Made by a program: the position numbers and the translations under genes
From: Pseudomonas sp. GM50
Lineage (GTDB): Bacteria; Pseudomonadota; Gammaproteobacteria; Pseudomonadales; Pseudomonadaceae
Reading direction: 5' to 3'
Assembly (NCBI RefSeq): GCF_000282375.1
Contig: NZ_AKJK01000014.1
Coordinates: forward strand, 1 to 41,077
DNA: 41,077 nt
The notes under the pieces: generated by a model
The model's database searches: none
The model's input: only the letters and a program-made list of their open reading frames with translations
What the model was told of the DNA's origin: nothing
Shown: in pieces, positions 1-9,286 of the stretch
Numbering within the stretch: the first letter of the stretch is position 1
How the letters are laid out: each line of letters opens with the position of its first letter

Positions 1-116
1 GTGGCCGGCAGTGGCTGGCCGGTGGGCGTGTACGCGTAGAGCGTCAGCGCGATCGCGTCGGAGTACAACGCCTTGCCGGCCTCACTGCCGGCATTTTTGT
101 AATCAAACAGTCCCAT
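1..116 (-). CDS. lipA: Family I.3 lipase / polyurethanase, N-terminal part only
   Basis: The first 38 codons of a gene that runs off the left edge. The protein begins MGLFDYKNAGSEAGKAL and continues into YSDAIALTLYAY, which resembles the start of the TliA/LipA/PueA lipases of P. fluorescens (MGxFDYKN...ALFADAxAITLYSY). Those enzymes are extracellular, calcium-dependent triacylglycerol lipases with C-terminal RTX repeats, exported without a signal peptide by the AprDEF channel. There is no signal peptide here either. An AAGGAAG ribosome site lies about 8 bases before the ATG. The gene starts 23 bases after prtB, as expected for the last gene of the apr-lip locus. The catalytic and RTX parts are outside the window, so the assignment rests on the N-terminus and position. 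The TPTGQPLPA stretch differs from TliA and may indicate a different branch. Confidence 0.75.
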   Translation of the reverse strand, partial: MGLFDYKNAGSEAGKALYSDAIALTLYAYTPTGQPLPA

Positions 117-139
117 CTTCTTGCTTCCTTAGCGTCAAG

Positions 140-3100
140 TCAGAACTGCCAGTCCAGGGTCAGGCCCACACCGTGGTCTTTTTCCCGGGAGCCGAGCAGC
201 CCGTTGTAATCCAGGTTCAAACGGGTATCGCGGCCCAGCGCCAATCCGGCACGGGCACCGACCACCGCGGCATCGCGGTCCATGGACACGCTTTGCACGT
301 TGAACGCGGTGTTGCCGTTGACGAAGGCCAAGTGGTCTTCGGAACGGGTGTTGCTCAGGTTGTGTTGCCAGCCGAGCGTGCCGGACAGTTCCAGCTGTTG
401 CTGGTCGGACAACGCAATGGCTTTGCTCGCCCGCAGGCCAAGGGTCGAAAGCACCACGTCGCGGTTGTTTTCACCGCCCTTGAGTGCGGCGGCGTCACCT
501 TTTTCGCTGAAGCTTTCAGTGTTCAAGTGCACGTAAGCCAAGTTAACGAATGGCTCCAGAGCGATCGGTTGCAGGTCCAGGCGATACGCCGCTTCGGTGA
601 ACAGTTGCGCGGAGGTCGCATCGCGTTTGGATTTCTGCTTGCCGCTGACGCCGTTAAATTGCAGGTCACGTTTGACGTCGATGCGATGCCAGCTGTAAGC
701 GCCACCGACGCTCAGGCGCAGCGCGTCGATTTCATGGCCCAGGTACGCACCCAAGTGGTAGCTGTCGACCGAGGCCGACGAATGTGTGCCATCGCCCATG
801 CTCAATGAACTGTCGCTATAACCGGTGACGAAACCCAGTCGCGTATCTTCAGTGATCAAGCCATCGACACCGGCCAGCAGCCCGCCGATGGAGCTGTTGG
901 AACTGGCGTTGTCATGCCCGCCATCGCTCTTGCCCCAGGCGCCGAGCACTTTGAGCCAGGCGTTGCTGCGGTCATCGGTCGGTGCCCCGGCGTCGAACAG
1001 ATCGTGTTCGCGCAGACGCTCGCCGACTGCATCACGCAGGTAACGGCTGTCGTTGATCAGCAGTGTGCCGATTGCCGGATGAATCTCGCCGGACAGTTGC
1101 TGGAACGCTTGTTGCGCCACGGCGGCGGTCGGCGACAGCAGCAGGGTTTCGTAGAGTGGATTGCCTGCGCCCAATTGCTCGGCGGCAGCGGCCACGGCGC
1201 GTTGGTTTGGAGTCCGCCCGGCGCTGGTGAAGGATGTCGCGTTGCGCTCCACAGCCAGTTGAATGCCGCCAGCCGAGTAGTCAAGGGTGCCGCCGAGGAA
1301 CAGGTAGTCCGGCACCACCGCACCGAAGCGCCCTTCGATTCCGCCGGCTGCTTGCAGGATGTTGTACTGATTGCCGAGCAGGGTTTTCGCTTCACCGGTG
1401 GTCAGCAATGTCGGGCTGTTTTCCAGCGACAGGCTGACCGTTGCGCCCTCGATGATCGCCTTGCCGCTGGCGATGATCTGGTCGCTGCTGGTGGGCGACA
1501 ATTCTACGGCGTAGGTCGAGCCAGGCTCGAAAGTCACGTCGCCCGCCACCTGCAAGGTGCCGATGGAGTTGCCAGGGGCCACGGTACCGCCGCTTTTCGC
1601 GATCAGCGCCGCGATGCTGCCGTTACCGCCGAGGATGCCGCTGTCATTGACGGTGACGGCCGACAGCAGCGAACCGTTGATGGCCAATCGGCCCTGATTG
1701 ACCAGGGTCGGGCCGGCGTAGGTATTGGCGCCGGTCAGCACCAGTGTGCCGATGCCCTGCTTGGTCAAGCCGCCATGGCCGGAAATGTCGTTGCGCCAGA
1801 CGTCGAGTCCGCAATGCACGTCATTGCACACGCGCTCGGTGGGTTTGCCAGCGTCGATGATCGCGCCGATACCCGGCAAGTCCGCGACAAACTGGCTGGA
1901 GCCGTAGGCGCCTTCGATGCGGAATTCCTCGGGAATGTCCTGCTCGGTGACGAACATGGCCGGGCCATCGATGCCTTTGCGCAGGTTGATCATGCCCCAG
2001 CCATATAGCGAGTCGACGCCGGGTGCGCCGAGGTCGGTAGCGGTGGTGCGCAGTACGCTGGCGACTTGCGCGCCGGTCATGTACGGGAAGCGTTCCATCA
2101 ATACCGCCACCGCGCCTGCCACGTGCGGCGCCGCCATGGAGGTGCCATTGTAATTGGCGTAGCCGGTGGTCAGGTCACCGGCATTGGTGCCGCTGATGAT
2201 CGAACTGTAGATGCGGCTACCCGGTGCCGACACGCAGAAGCTCGCGGTGTAGCCGCAACGCGACGAGAAGGTGCTGATGTTGTAAGGGTCGGGGCTGCTG
2301 GTGTCCGGGTTCCTCTGCAACGCGGCGACGGTCATCCAGTTCGGCGCGATCTCCGGGACGAAGTAACCGAGACCGGCGATGGCGTCCGGGTTGTTGAGGT
2401 TGTAGTCGTTGCCGGCGGCGAAGATCGTCACGATGCCGCTGCGGGCCGCCGCGATGGCGCCGTCGTAGGCTCCGCCGGGTTTGGTCCCGAGCAAGGTCTG
2501 GATCTCGTTGAACTGCAGTTGCGCGTCCTGCACGGTGAAGTGCGGATACGCCGGGTCCCGGCCACCGAGGTCGAAGCGGTCAGTGATGCCGATGCCCCAG
2601 CTGTTGTTGATGATCCGCGCGCCGCTGGCGATCAGGGCATCCCAACCGGCCTTGTACACCGCGCCGTCGTTGCCGCGAATGATCCCGTCTTCCGGGCCCG
2701 GGTCGCCGTTGTCGGCGCTGATGATCTGCGCACCAAAGGCGACGCCGTGCATCGGCCCTCCATCGCGACTGCCCGCGGCGATCCCGCCAACGTGAGTGCC
2801 GTGGGCACCGAGTTTGCCGTTGGAGCCCACCGAGGGCGAACCGTCATACAGAAAGGCATCCCCGGCTTTGACCGGAATGTACGGGTCGGTGTATTCGCGG
2901 ATGCCACTGGTGACCAGCGTGATCACCTTGTTGGCCCCGGAAAACTCCGGGTGCAAGGCGTAAACCGGTTGGTCGAAGATCCCCAGCTTCACGCCTTTGC
3001 CGGTGTAACCAGCGGCATAGGCCTCCTGAGCGTTGATCGCCCCCAGACCCCAATCGGCATTGAACTCCGTGCTGCGCCAGCTATCGGGATCGCCTGTCCT

Positions 3101-3187
3101 GCCGTTTTCCACGTAGGGCGCCGCGTGTGCGGTGCCCAGGGTGGCCAATGCGCAGAGCAAGGCAAGGTTGTTGTACTTGTTATTCAT
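140..3187 (-). CDS. prtB: Autotransporter subtilisin-like serine protease PrtB
   Basis: Predicted 1015-residue autotransporter (type Va secretion). Residues 1-22 form a signal peptide ending in AHA. A peptidase S8 domain follows, with His132 in GAHGTHVGG, oxyanion Asn260 in AAGND and Ser350 in NGTSMAAPHVAG. The region around residues 500-620 has passenger-associated repeats (LVLTGANTYAGPT, VAPGNSIGTLQVAG), and the last ~280 residues form a beta-barrel ending in LDWQF, the usual terminal Phe. The catalytic Asp is expected near Asp72, but the local sequence is IFDQPVYALHPEF instead of the usual D-S/T-G. The start was chosen at MNNKYNN because it opens the signal peptide; an upstream in-frame start would add 33 residues running into a REP element. 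It is second of two tandem paralogues between aprF and the lipase. Confidence 0.9.
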   Translation of the reverse strand: MNNKYNNLALLCALATLGTAHAAPYVENGRTGDPDSWRSTEFNADWGLGAINAQEAYAAGYTGKGVKLGIFDQPVYALHPEFSGANKVITLVTSGIREYTDPYIPVKAGDAFLYDGSPSVGSNGKLGAHGTHVGGIAAGSRDGGPMHGVAFGAQIISADNGDPGPEDGIIRGNDGAVYKAGWDALIASGARIINNSWGIGITDRFDLGGRDPAYPHFTVQDAQLQFNEIQTLLGTKPGGAYDGAIAAARSGIVTIFAAGNDYNLNNPDAIAGLGYFVPEIAPNWMTVAALQRNPDTSSPDPYNISTFSSRCGYTASFCVSAPGSRIYSSIISGTNAGDLTTGYANYNGTSMAAPHVAGAVAVLMERFPYMTGAQVASVLRTTATDLGAPGVDSLYGWGMINLRKGIDGPAMFVTEQDIPEEFRIEGAYGSSQFVADLPGIGAIIDAGKPTERVCNDVHCGLDVWRNDISGHGGLTKQGIGTLVLTGANTYAGPTLVNQGRLAINGSLLSAVTVNDSGILGGNGSIAALIAKSGGTVAPGNSIGTLQVAGDVTFEPGSTYAVELSPTSSDQIIASGKAIIEGATVSLSLENSPTLLTTGEAKTLLGNQYNILQAAGGIEGRFGAVVPDYLFLGGTLDYSAGGIQLAVERNATSFTSAGRTPNQRAVAAAAEQLGAGNPLYETLLLSPTAAVAQQAFQQLSGEIHPAIGTLLINDSRYLRDAVGERLREHDLFDAGAPTDDRSNAWLKVLGAWGKSDGGHDNASSNSSIGGLLAGVDGLITEDTRLGFVTGYSDSSLSMGDGTHSSASVDSYHLGAYLGHEIDALRLSVGGAYSWHRIDVKRDLQFNGVSGKQKSKRDATSAQLFTEAAYRLDLQPIALEPFVNLAYVHLNTESFSEKGDAAALKGGENNRDVVLSTLGLRASKAIALSDQQQLELSGTLGWQHNLSNTRSEDHLAFVNGNTAFNVQSVSMDRDAAVVGARAGLALGRDTRLNLDYNGLLGSREKDHGVGLTLDWQF

Positions 3188-3248
3188 CGAGCTACCGTCC
3201 TTAGTTGTGTTGCCAAAATCCTTGTGGCCAGGGGCCTGCCTCAATTCC

Positions 3249-3340
3249 TGTAGGAGCGAGGCTTGCCCGCGAAAGGGCCGTGACATTCAGCATTGACGTT
3301 GACTGACACACCGCCTTCGCGGGCAAGCCTCGCTCCTACA
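3249..3340. repeat. REP doublet between prtA and prtB
   Basis: Two copies of a 25-base REP-type sequence in opposite orientation: TGTAGGAGCGAGGCTTGCCC continuing GCGAA at 3249-3273, and its reverse complement at 3316-3340, separated by 42 bases. This type (TGTAGGAGCGAGG) differs from the TGTGGCGAGGGGG type elsewhere in the window. It lies about 60 bases upstream of prtB, so it could reduce read-through or stabilise the upstream message. It also means prtB may need its own promoter. Confidence 0.85.
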
Positions 3341-3370
3341 GGGGGGGCGGTGTTCCAGCCCTTTACCGCG

Positions 3371-6334
3371 TTAAAACTGCCAATTGAGACTCAGCCCGAC
3401 TCCATGGCTCTTCTCGCGGCTGGCCAGTTGGCCGGTGTAATCGAGGTTCAACCGAACATCCCGGCTCAAGGCCAGGCTGGCATGGGCGCCCACCAGCGCC
3501 GCATCGCGAACCAGTGGCGAGCTTTGCACCACGAACGGCGTGCCACCGCTGGCGAACGCCAGGTGTTCCTCGGAATCGGGGTTGCTCAGGTTGTGCTGCC
3601 AACCGAGGCTGCCGCTCAGGTCCAGCTGTTGTTGGCCGGACAGCGTCAGCGTTTTCAGCGCGCGTACGCCCAGGGTACTGAGCACCGCTTCACGCCGATC
3701 GCCGCGGCTTTTGAGCGCCGCTGCGTCACCTTTTTCGGTTAAGCCCTCAGTGTCGAGGTGCACGTAAGCCAGGCTGGCGAATGGCTCCAAGGCCAGTGCT
3801 TGCAGGTTCAAGCGATAAGCCGCTTCGCCGAACACCTGGGTGGTTCCGGCGTCGACTTTGGCTTTCTGTTTGGCGCTGACGTCGCCGTATTGCAGGTCAC
3901 GTTTGACGTCGCCCCGATGCCAGCTGTAGGCACCGCCGGCACTCAGGCGCCAGGCGCCCATTTCGTGGCCGGCATAGGCGCCCAGGTGATAGCTATCGAC
4001 TTGGGCTGAGGAATGAGCTCCGGAGCCCATGCTGACCGAGCTGTCGCTATAACCGGCGACCAGGCCGACACGGGTTTCGTCATCCACTGCGCCATCGACA
4101 CCGGCCAACAAACCGCCAATCGACGTGGTGTAGCCGGCGGTGTCGTGGCTGTCATCGGTCTTGCCCCAGGCGCCCAGTGCTTTGATCCAGCCGTTGCTTC
4201 GGGAACCGTTGGCTTCGTTGAGACGCTCACCAACCGCATCGCGCAGATAACGGCTGTCACTGATCAACACCGAGCCCAGCGCCGGGTAGATTTCCCCCGA
4301 CAACTGCTGGAAGGCTTGTTGCGCTGAACTGGCGGTCGGCGACAGCAGCAGGCTTTCGTAGACTGCGTTACCCGCGCCAAGCCCTTCCACAGCGGCCGCG
4401 ACATTACGCTGATTCGGCGTTTGCCCGACGCTGGCGAAGGTCGTGGCGTTACGCTCAACGCTCAGTTGAATGCCGGTCGCGGCGTAATCGAGGCTGCCGC
4501 CGATGAACACGTAGTTGGGCAGCACCTCGCCGAACTGGCCTTGAATGCCGCCCGCCGCTTGCAGGATGTTGTACTGATGGCCCAGCAGGCTTTGTACTTG
4601 TTGGGTGCTGAGCAAGGTCGGGCTGTTTTCCAGGGACAGGCTCACGGTCGCGCCGCTGATCGTGGCCGTACCGCCGGCAATAATCTGATCGCTGCTGGTG
4701 GGTGACAGTTCGACGGCATAAGTCGAACCCGGTGCAAACGTCACATCGCCGCTGACTTGCAACGTACCGATGGAATTACCGGGCGCCACGGTGCCGCCAG
4801 CATTGGCGCTCAACGCAGCGATCCGTCCGTTACCGCCGAGGGTGCCGCTGTCATTGACGGTCACCGCCGACGTCAGCGAGCCGTTCACCGCCAGTAAGCC
4901 GCCGTTGACCGTGGTCGGGCCGCGATACGTGTTGTCGCCCGTGAGCATCAACCGTCCGGCACCGGACTTGATCAGGCTGCCTTCATAGACTCGGTTGGCG
5001 GCGGCGGAATCACGAGCCATGCCCACCGCATAATCGGTTTGATCCTGCTGACTGGCGCCGGCCGCAATGCCGTTCTCCCAGCCCTTGTCCTTCAACGTCT
5101 GTTGCCAGGCGCTGCGTTCGGCGGTGTCTTCGGACTGACGCTGAATCAACGCCTTGTCGGTAATGCCGTTGCTCCAGACATCGCTTTGCCCTGCCCCCAG
5201 ATTGGCGTCAAACGCCCCAAGCAATTGCCCCGGCCCGTGCATCGCCCGTTCGAGGTTGGCCACGCCCCAACCGATGCGCGTACTCGGCGCGTCGGTGATC
5301 GAGCCGTCGAGCTGGGTCGCGGTGGTCAGCAATACCTCCAGCGCCTGCTGATTGTTCATGTACGGATAGCGTTCCATCACCAGCGCCAGTGCCCCGGTGG
5401 CATGCGGCGCGGCCATGGAGGTGCCGGACTTGATCGCGTAACCACCGCCGGGAATGGTGCTGTCGATCTTCGCGCCCGGGGTGGTGATGCACCAGTACTT
5501 GGCGATCCCGCACTGGTTGTATTTCTGCTGATTGCTTTGATCCAGCCCCGACACTGCCAGCCAGTGGCCTTCCAGGTCCGGCTGAAAATACGGCAAGGCT
5601 GAACGCACGCTGGCATTCGGGTAACCACTGTTGCCGGCGCTGAACACGTTGATCACGCCGCGCCGCGAAACGTCGGCGGCGGCATCGAGCCAGGTGCCTT
5701 TGTTCCAGTGCTGGGCGTAGGCAGCGTGCAGGTCCTCGAGGGTTCGATAGTTGACGTCCGGTGGCTGGCTGCCCCAGCTGTTGTTGATCGCGCGGACACC
5801 GGCATCCGCCAGGGCGTTATAGACCGCGGTGAAGTAGCGCGGGTCGGGGGTGGGGCCGAACAGGAAACTGTCATTCTTGTTGGTATTGCCGACGTAGATT
5901 TGCGCGTTGTACGCCACGCCGTGCATGCCGTTGCCATCCCGGGAAGCGCCCATGGTGCCGGTGACGTGGGTACCGTGGGAGTCGTTGTTGGTGTTGAGCG
6001 TGCCGTCGACATTGAACGCTGAGCCGTCGACATAGCTGCCGCTGGCCGTCACCGCGTGATAACGGTCTGCGGCAAATTCGGGATGGCTGGAATCGAAGCC
6101 GGAATCCAGTGCGCCGATTTTCACGCCTTTGCCGGTGATGCCGGCGGCATAAGCTTGATCGGCCTGCATGCGCGCCAGTCCCCAATCGCGCTGGAACTCT
6201 GCCGAGCGCCAACTGGCGGGGTCGCCGAGGGTACCGGTTTCCAGATAAAGCGCCTGGGCCGAGCCTGGCGCTGATGAAATCACGAGCAATAGCGTGCCGA
6301 CCGTCATCGGCTTGATCTGTACGTCCATGTGCAT
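3371..6334 (-). CDS. prtA: Autotransporter subtilisin-like serine protease PrtA
   Basis: Predicted 987-residue secreted serine protease. A signal peptide covers roughly residues 1-28 (hydrophobic VGTLLLVIS, then APGSAQA). The S8 catalytic domain shows a complete triad: Asp77 in GALDSGFDSSHPEF, His123 in SHGTHVTGT and Ser306 in KSGTSMAAPHATG, with oxyanion Asn235 in SAGNSG. Passenger-associated repeats (RLMLTGDNTYRGPT, APGNSIGTLQVSG) precede a C-terminal autotransporter barrel ending in LNWQF. It closely resembles PrtB next door, most strongly in the repeat and barrel regions. Two ATGs lie two codons apart (6334 and 6328) and neither has a strong ribosome site. It follows aprF after 230 bases containing a REP doublet. 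The family is known as PrtA/PrtB in P. fluorescens apr loci; the substrate is unknown. Confidence 0.9.
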   Translation of the reverse strand: MHMDVQIKPMTVGTLLLVISSAPGSAQALYLETGTLGDPASWRSAEFQRDWGLARMQADQAYAAGITGKGVKIGALDSGFDSSHPEFAADRYHAVTASGSYVDGSAFNVDGTLNTNNDSHGTHVTGTMGASRDGNGMHGVAYNAQIYVGNTNKNDSFLFGPTPDPRYFTAVYNALADAGVRAINNSWGSQPPDVNYRTLEDLHAAYAQHWNKGTWLDAAADVSRRGVINVFSAGNSGYPNASVRSALPYFQPDLEGHWLAVSGLDQSNQQKYNQCGIAKYWCITTPGAKIDSTIPGGGYAIKSGTSMAAPHATGALALVMERYPYMNNQQALEVLLTTATQLDGSITDAPSTRIGWGVANLERAMHGPGQLLGAFDANLGAGQSDVWSNGITDKALIQRQSEDTAERSAWQQTLKDKGWENGIAAGASQQDQTDYAVGMARDSAAANRVYEGSLIKSGAGRLMLTGDNTYRGPTTVNGGLLAVNGSLTSAVTVNDSGTLGGNGRIAALSANAGGTVAPGNSIGTLQVSGDVTFAPGSTYAVELSPTSSDQIIAGGTATISGATVSLSLENSPTLLSTQQVQSLLGHQYNILQAAGGIQGQFGEVLPNYVFIGGSLDYAATGIQLSVERNATTFASVGQTPNQRNVAAAVEGLGAGNAVYESLLLSPTASSAQQAFQQLSGEIYPALGSVLISDSRYLRDAVGERLNEANGSRSNGWIKALGAWGKTDDSHDTAGYTTSIGGLLAGVDGAVDDETRVGLVAGYSDSSVSMGSGAHSSAQVDSYHLGAYAGHEMGAWRLSAGGAYSWHRGDVKRDLQYGDVSAKQKAKVDAGTTQVFGEAAYRLNLQALALEPFASLAYVHLDTEGLTEKGDAAALKSRGDRREAVLSTLGVRALKTLTLSGQQQLDLSGSLGWQHNLSNPDSEEHLAFASGGTPFVVQSSPLVRDAALVGAHASLALSRDVRLNLDYTGQLASREKSHGVGLSLNWQF

Positions 6335-6426
6335 GACATCTCGCTTTCTTGGCGTTTTTTGAGTTGTAGTTTCCCGGTTCAGGGAGATATCGCGTTGCTA
6401 ACTCAAGTCCTGTGTCCCCAGTGCTC

Positions 6427-6559
6427 TGTGGCGAGGGGGCTTGCCCCCGTTCGGCTGCGAAGCAGTCGCAAGTCCGGCAAATGCGACATGTCTGTTGAAT
6501 CACCGATTCCGGTTTTGGGACGGCTTCGCCGTCCAACGGGGGCAAGCCCCCTCGCCACA
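6427..6559. repeat. REP doublet between aprF and prtA
   Basis: Inverted pair of a 24-base REP arm, TGTGGCGAGGGGGCTTGCCC continuing CCGT at 6427-6450, with its complement at 6536-6559. The spacer includes smaller palindromes such as TTCGGCTGCGAAGCAGTCGCA. The same arm recurs near 18031, 24592 and, degenerate, 20931. It lies directly after the aprF stop codon, splitting the secretion genes from the autotransporter genes. Confidence 0.88.
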
Positions 6560-6563
6560 GGGG

Positions 6564-7922
6564 TTACTGGGTCTTTGTTGCTCGGCCCTGGCCGAAGGCC
6601 TCATCCACCTTGGCCAGGTCCTGCTCGCTCAAGGTGCCGGCGTAGTAGTGCAATTTGGTCCAGGCCATCAAATAGTCGTAGCGCGCCTGGGCCAGATCCC
6701 GGCGGGTGGTAAACAGTTGCTGTTCGGCATTCAGCGCATCGAGGTTGACCCGTTCGCCGCCCAAAATGCTTTGTCTGGTCGAGATCACCAGCGCTTCCGC
6801 CGACGTCAACGCCTTCTGATAAGCCCGCAATTTATTGACCCCCGACAGACAGGCGCTGAACTGCCGGCGCAGCTGGATCAAGGTTTCCCGGGTCTTGCCA
6901 TCCAGTTCGTATTCGGCCTGTTCCATGGTGCGGCTGGCCTGCCGGGTCGAGGCCGAGACGCCGCCGCCGGCATACAGCGGCACGTTGACTTCGATGCCGA
7001 TGGTGTTGGTGTCGTAGCGCTGGTTGTAGGTGTTGCCGCTTTCCGATTCGTTCTGGCGCACCGAGGCATAGGCGCTGACTTTTGGCAGATGACCGGCGCG
7101 GTTGCGTTCGACTTCGTAGCGCGCCACTTCCACCGCCTGGCGCTGGGAGGCCAGGTTCGGGTTGTTGGCCACCGCCATCTCGTGCCAGGTGTCGTAATTG
7201 GCCGGTTGCAGGGTGAAGGTCTGGAAGTTCTGATCCAGCGGCGTCAGGTCGGCAATGTCGATGGCTGGCACGCCAATCAGTGCGCCCAGTTCGCGCAGGG
7301 CCGCATCCTGTTCGTCACGCGCCTCGATTTCCTCGGCGGTCGCCAGTTCATAACGTGACTCGGCTTCGAGGATATCGGTGCGCGTGCCTTCGCCTTGGCG
7401 GAACATCTGTTCGTTCTGCTGAAACTGCTGCTCGAAGGCTTTTTTCTTCGCTCGTGCGATGTCGATCTGGTCCTGAGCGAACAGCGCCTTGGTGTAATTC
7501 TCCAGCACGCGAACCAGCAGCTCCTGGCTCTTGCCACGAAAGTTTTCGTCAGCGAACAGCGATTGCGCCACGCCTTTGCGATACGCCGCATAAGCCTCGT
7601 AGTCGAGCAGCGGCTGTTGCAGGGTCAAGGTCGAGCCGTAACTGCTGTAGTTGCGGTCTTCACTCTGGCTGTTACCGCGATCATTCAGATTGGTGACCTT
7701 GGAGGAGTTACGCCCCTTGTTGTAGTTGTAACCGAGCCTCGGCAACAGGCCGGCGCGGCCGATGGCGCGGTTTTCAAGGCCGGCATCGCGTTCCTTGATG
7801 GCGCCGAGGAACACCGGATCATTGCGTAACGCTTGCTCATAAATGTCGAAGGGCCCCATGGCCATCGCACTGTTGCACGTCAGCAACGCCAGGGTCGCTG
7901 CGAGCAGGGAAAGCTTATTCAT
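6564..7922 (-). CDS. aprF: TolC-family outer membrane channel of the alkaline protease exporter, AprF
   Basis: Outer-membrane component of the type I secretion system that exports AprX and probably the lipase. From the chosen ATG the protein has 452 residues and begins MNKLSLLAATLALLTCNSAMA, a good signal peptide. Repeated alpha-helical, Gln/Glu/Ala-rich stretches follow, typical of the TolC periplasmic barrel (for example LAQARYDYLMAWTKLHYYAG near the end). An ATG four codons upstream (7934) is almost on top of the AAGGA ribosome site, whereas the site is 11 bases before the chosen start. The gene starts about 15 bases after aprE, so translation is probably coupled. Family, context and length all agree. 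Confidence 0.93.
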   Translation of the reverse strand: MNKLSLLAATLALLTCNSAMAMGPFDIYEQALRNDPVFLGAIKERDAGLENRAIGRAGLLPRLGYNYNKGRNSSKVTNLNDRGNSQSEDRNYSSYGSTLTLQQPLLDYEAYAAYRKGVAQSLFADENFRGKSQELLVRVLENYTKALFAQDQIDIARAKKKAFEQQFQQNEQMFRQGEGTRTDILEAESRYELATAEEIEARDEQDAALRELGALIGVPAIDIADLTPLDQNFQTFTLQPANYDTWHEMAVANNPNLASQRQAVEVARYEVERNRAGHLPKVSAYASVRQNESESGNTYNQRYDTNTIGIEVNVPLYAGGGVSASTRQASRTMEQAEYELDGKTRETLIQLRRQFSACLSGVNKLRAYQKALTSAEALVISTRQSILGGERVNLDALNAEQQLFTTRRDLAQARYDYLMAWTKLHYYAGTLSEQDLAKVDEAFGQGRATKTQ

Positions 7923-7936
7923 ACAGCCGAACATCC

Positions 7937-9286
7937 TTATTCCTCGGTCAACGCGGAGCCTGCCCGGTCGAGCAGCGGTTTGAACAAATAGTTGAGGAGT
8001 GAACGTTCACCGGTACGCACGAACATTTCTGCCGGCATGCCCGGCTTGATCACCAGACCGTTGAGTTTTTCCATGGCCTGATCACTGACGCTGCTGCGCA
8101 GCACGTAGTACGGCACACCGGTTTTTTCGTCGACCATCTGGTCGGCGGAGATCAGGCTGACTTCGCCGGGAACTCGCGGGGTACGACTCTGGTTGAACGC
8201 GGTGAACAGAATGTCCACCGGCAAGTGCGTGCCGACTTTGTCGATCAGGTTGATCGGCAGGTGCCCTTCCACTTCCAGGCGGGTACCTTGCGGGACAATC
8301 TCCAGCAAGGTGTCGCCCTGACGTACCACGGCACCTTCGGTATGAACCCCAAGGTTGACGGCGATGCCGTCGGCGGTGGCGATGATTTCGCTGTGTTGCA
8401 AATCGAAGCCGGCAGAGGTCAATTGCTCTTCCAGGGTCACGCTTTTGAGTTGCGCGTCGGCCAGTTGGCTGCGGACTTCCTTCTGGTATTCCTCGCTGTG
8501 CTGTTGCAGTTTCAGCCGGGATTCAAGGATGCCCTGCTCCACCCGACCGCTTTCGCCGGTATTTTCTGCCAGCTGTTGCTGCACTTGCGACAACTGACGC
8601 TGGTAATCCATCAAGCGGTTGCGTGGGATGTAGCCGTTGTCCGCCAAGGGCTGAAGATTGCTCAACTGTTGTTGCAGGGAACTGGCCTGGGCCGTCAGGT
8701 CGGTGCGTGCGCGGCGCATGCCGGCCAGTTGCGCGCTGGCGCCTTCGATGTTGGCGCGCAGGGCCGCTTGCTCACGGGAAAAGGCTTCGCGACGGCTGCT
8801 GAACAATTGCCGTTGGCCTTCAAGAACCAGGGCCAGACGCGGGTCAGGATCGTTGCTCAGTTCGGCGGGGAAATTCACCTGCTTGAGGTTATCCCGCTCA
8901 CTCTGCCAGCGCGCCAGGCTGGCCCACGCCATGCGGTATTGCGCTTGCAGCGATTGCACGTCGGCCGCGACCTGGGTCTGGTCGAGGCGGAACAGTGGCT
9001 GGCCCTGCTTCACCACCTGCCCTTCGCGCACCAGAATCTGGCTGACCACGCCGCTGCTCATCGATTGCACGGCTTTGCGCTTGCCCGAGACCACCACGGT
9101 CCCCTGCACCGGAATGCCTTGATCGAGCGGCGCGAGGCTCGCCCAGGTGAAGAAACTGCCGGCGCCGACAATCGCCAGAATCCAGCCCATGCGGGCGAAG
9201 AAACGCGCATCGCGCTCAGGGCGTTCCGCGATGTAGTCGTGTTCCATCGTCGCTTCGCTGTCGTTGTTCATGCGTGTGCTGCTCAT
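7937..9286 (-). CDS. aprE: HlyD-family membrane fusion protein AprE
   Basis: Periplasmic adaptor linking the ABC exporter AprD to the AprF channel. The 449-residue protein has a short cytoplasmic tail, one membrane segment (about residues 33-54, MGWILAIVGAGSFFTW), a lipoyl-like half motif (GTVVVSGKRKAVQSMSSGVV), a long coiled-coil region rich in Gln, Leu and Arg, and the second lipoyl half plus beta-domain (IIATADGIAVNLGVHTEGAV). This is the standard layout of PrtE/AprE/HlyD proteins. Its ATG overlaps the aprD stop by four bases, indicating coupled translation. Confidence 0.94.
   Translation of the reverse strand: MSSTRMNNDSEATMEHDYIAERPERDARFFARMGWILAIVGAGSFFTWASLAPLDQGIPVQGTVVVSGKRKAVQSMSSGVVSQILVREGQVVKQGQPLFRLDQTQVAADVQSLQAQYRMAWASLARWQSERDNLKQVNFPAELSNDPDPRLALVLEGQRQLFSSRREAFSREQAALRANIEGASAQLAGMRRARTDLTAQASSLQQQLSNLQPLADNGYIPRNRLMDYQRQLSQVQQQLAENTGESGRVEQGILESRLKLQQHSEEYQKEVRSQLADAQLKSVTLEEQLTSAGFDLQHSEIIATADGIAVNLGVHTEGAVVRQGDTLLEIVPQGTRLEVEGHLPINLIDKVGTHLPVDILFTAFNQSRTPRVPGEVSLISADQMVDEKTGVPYYVLRSSVSDQAMEKLNGLVIKPGMPAEMFVRTGERSLLNYLFKPLLDRAGSALTEE

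Noticed and set aside
914..3253. Long plus-strand open frames opposite prtB
   Set aside because: They mirror the codon structure of the GC-rich minus-strand protease gene, have Arg/Gly/Val-rich composition, no domain and no ribosome sites.
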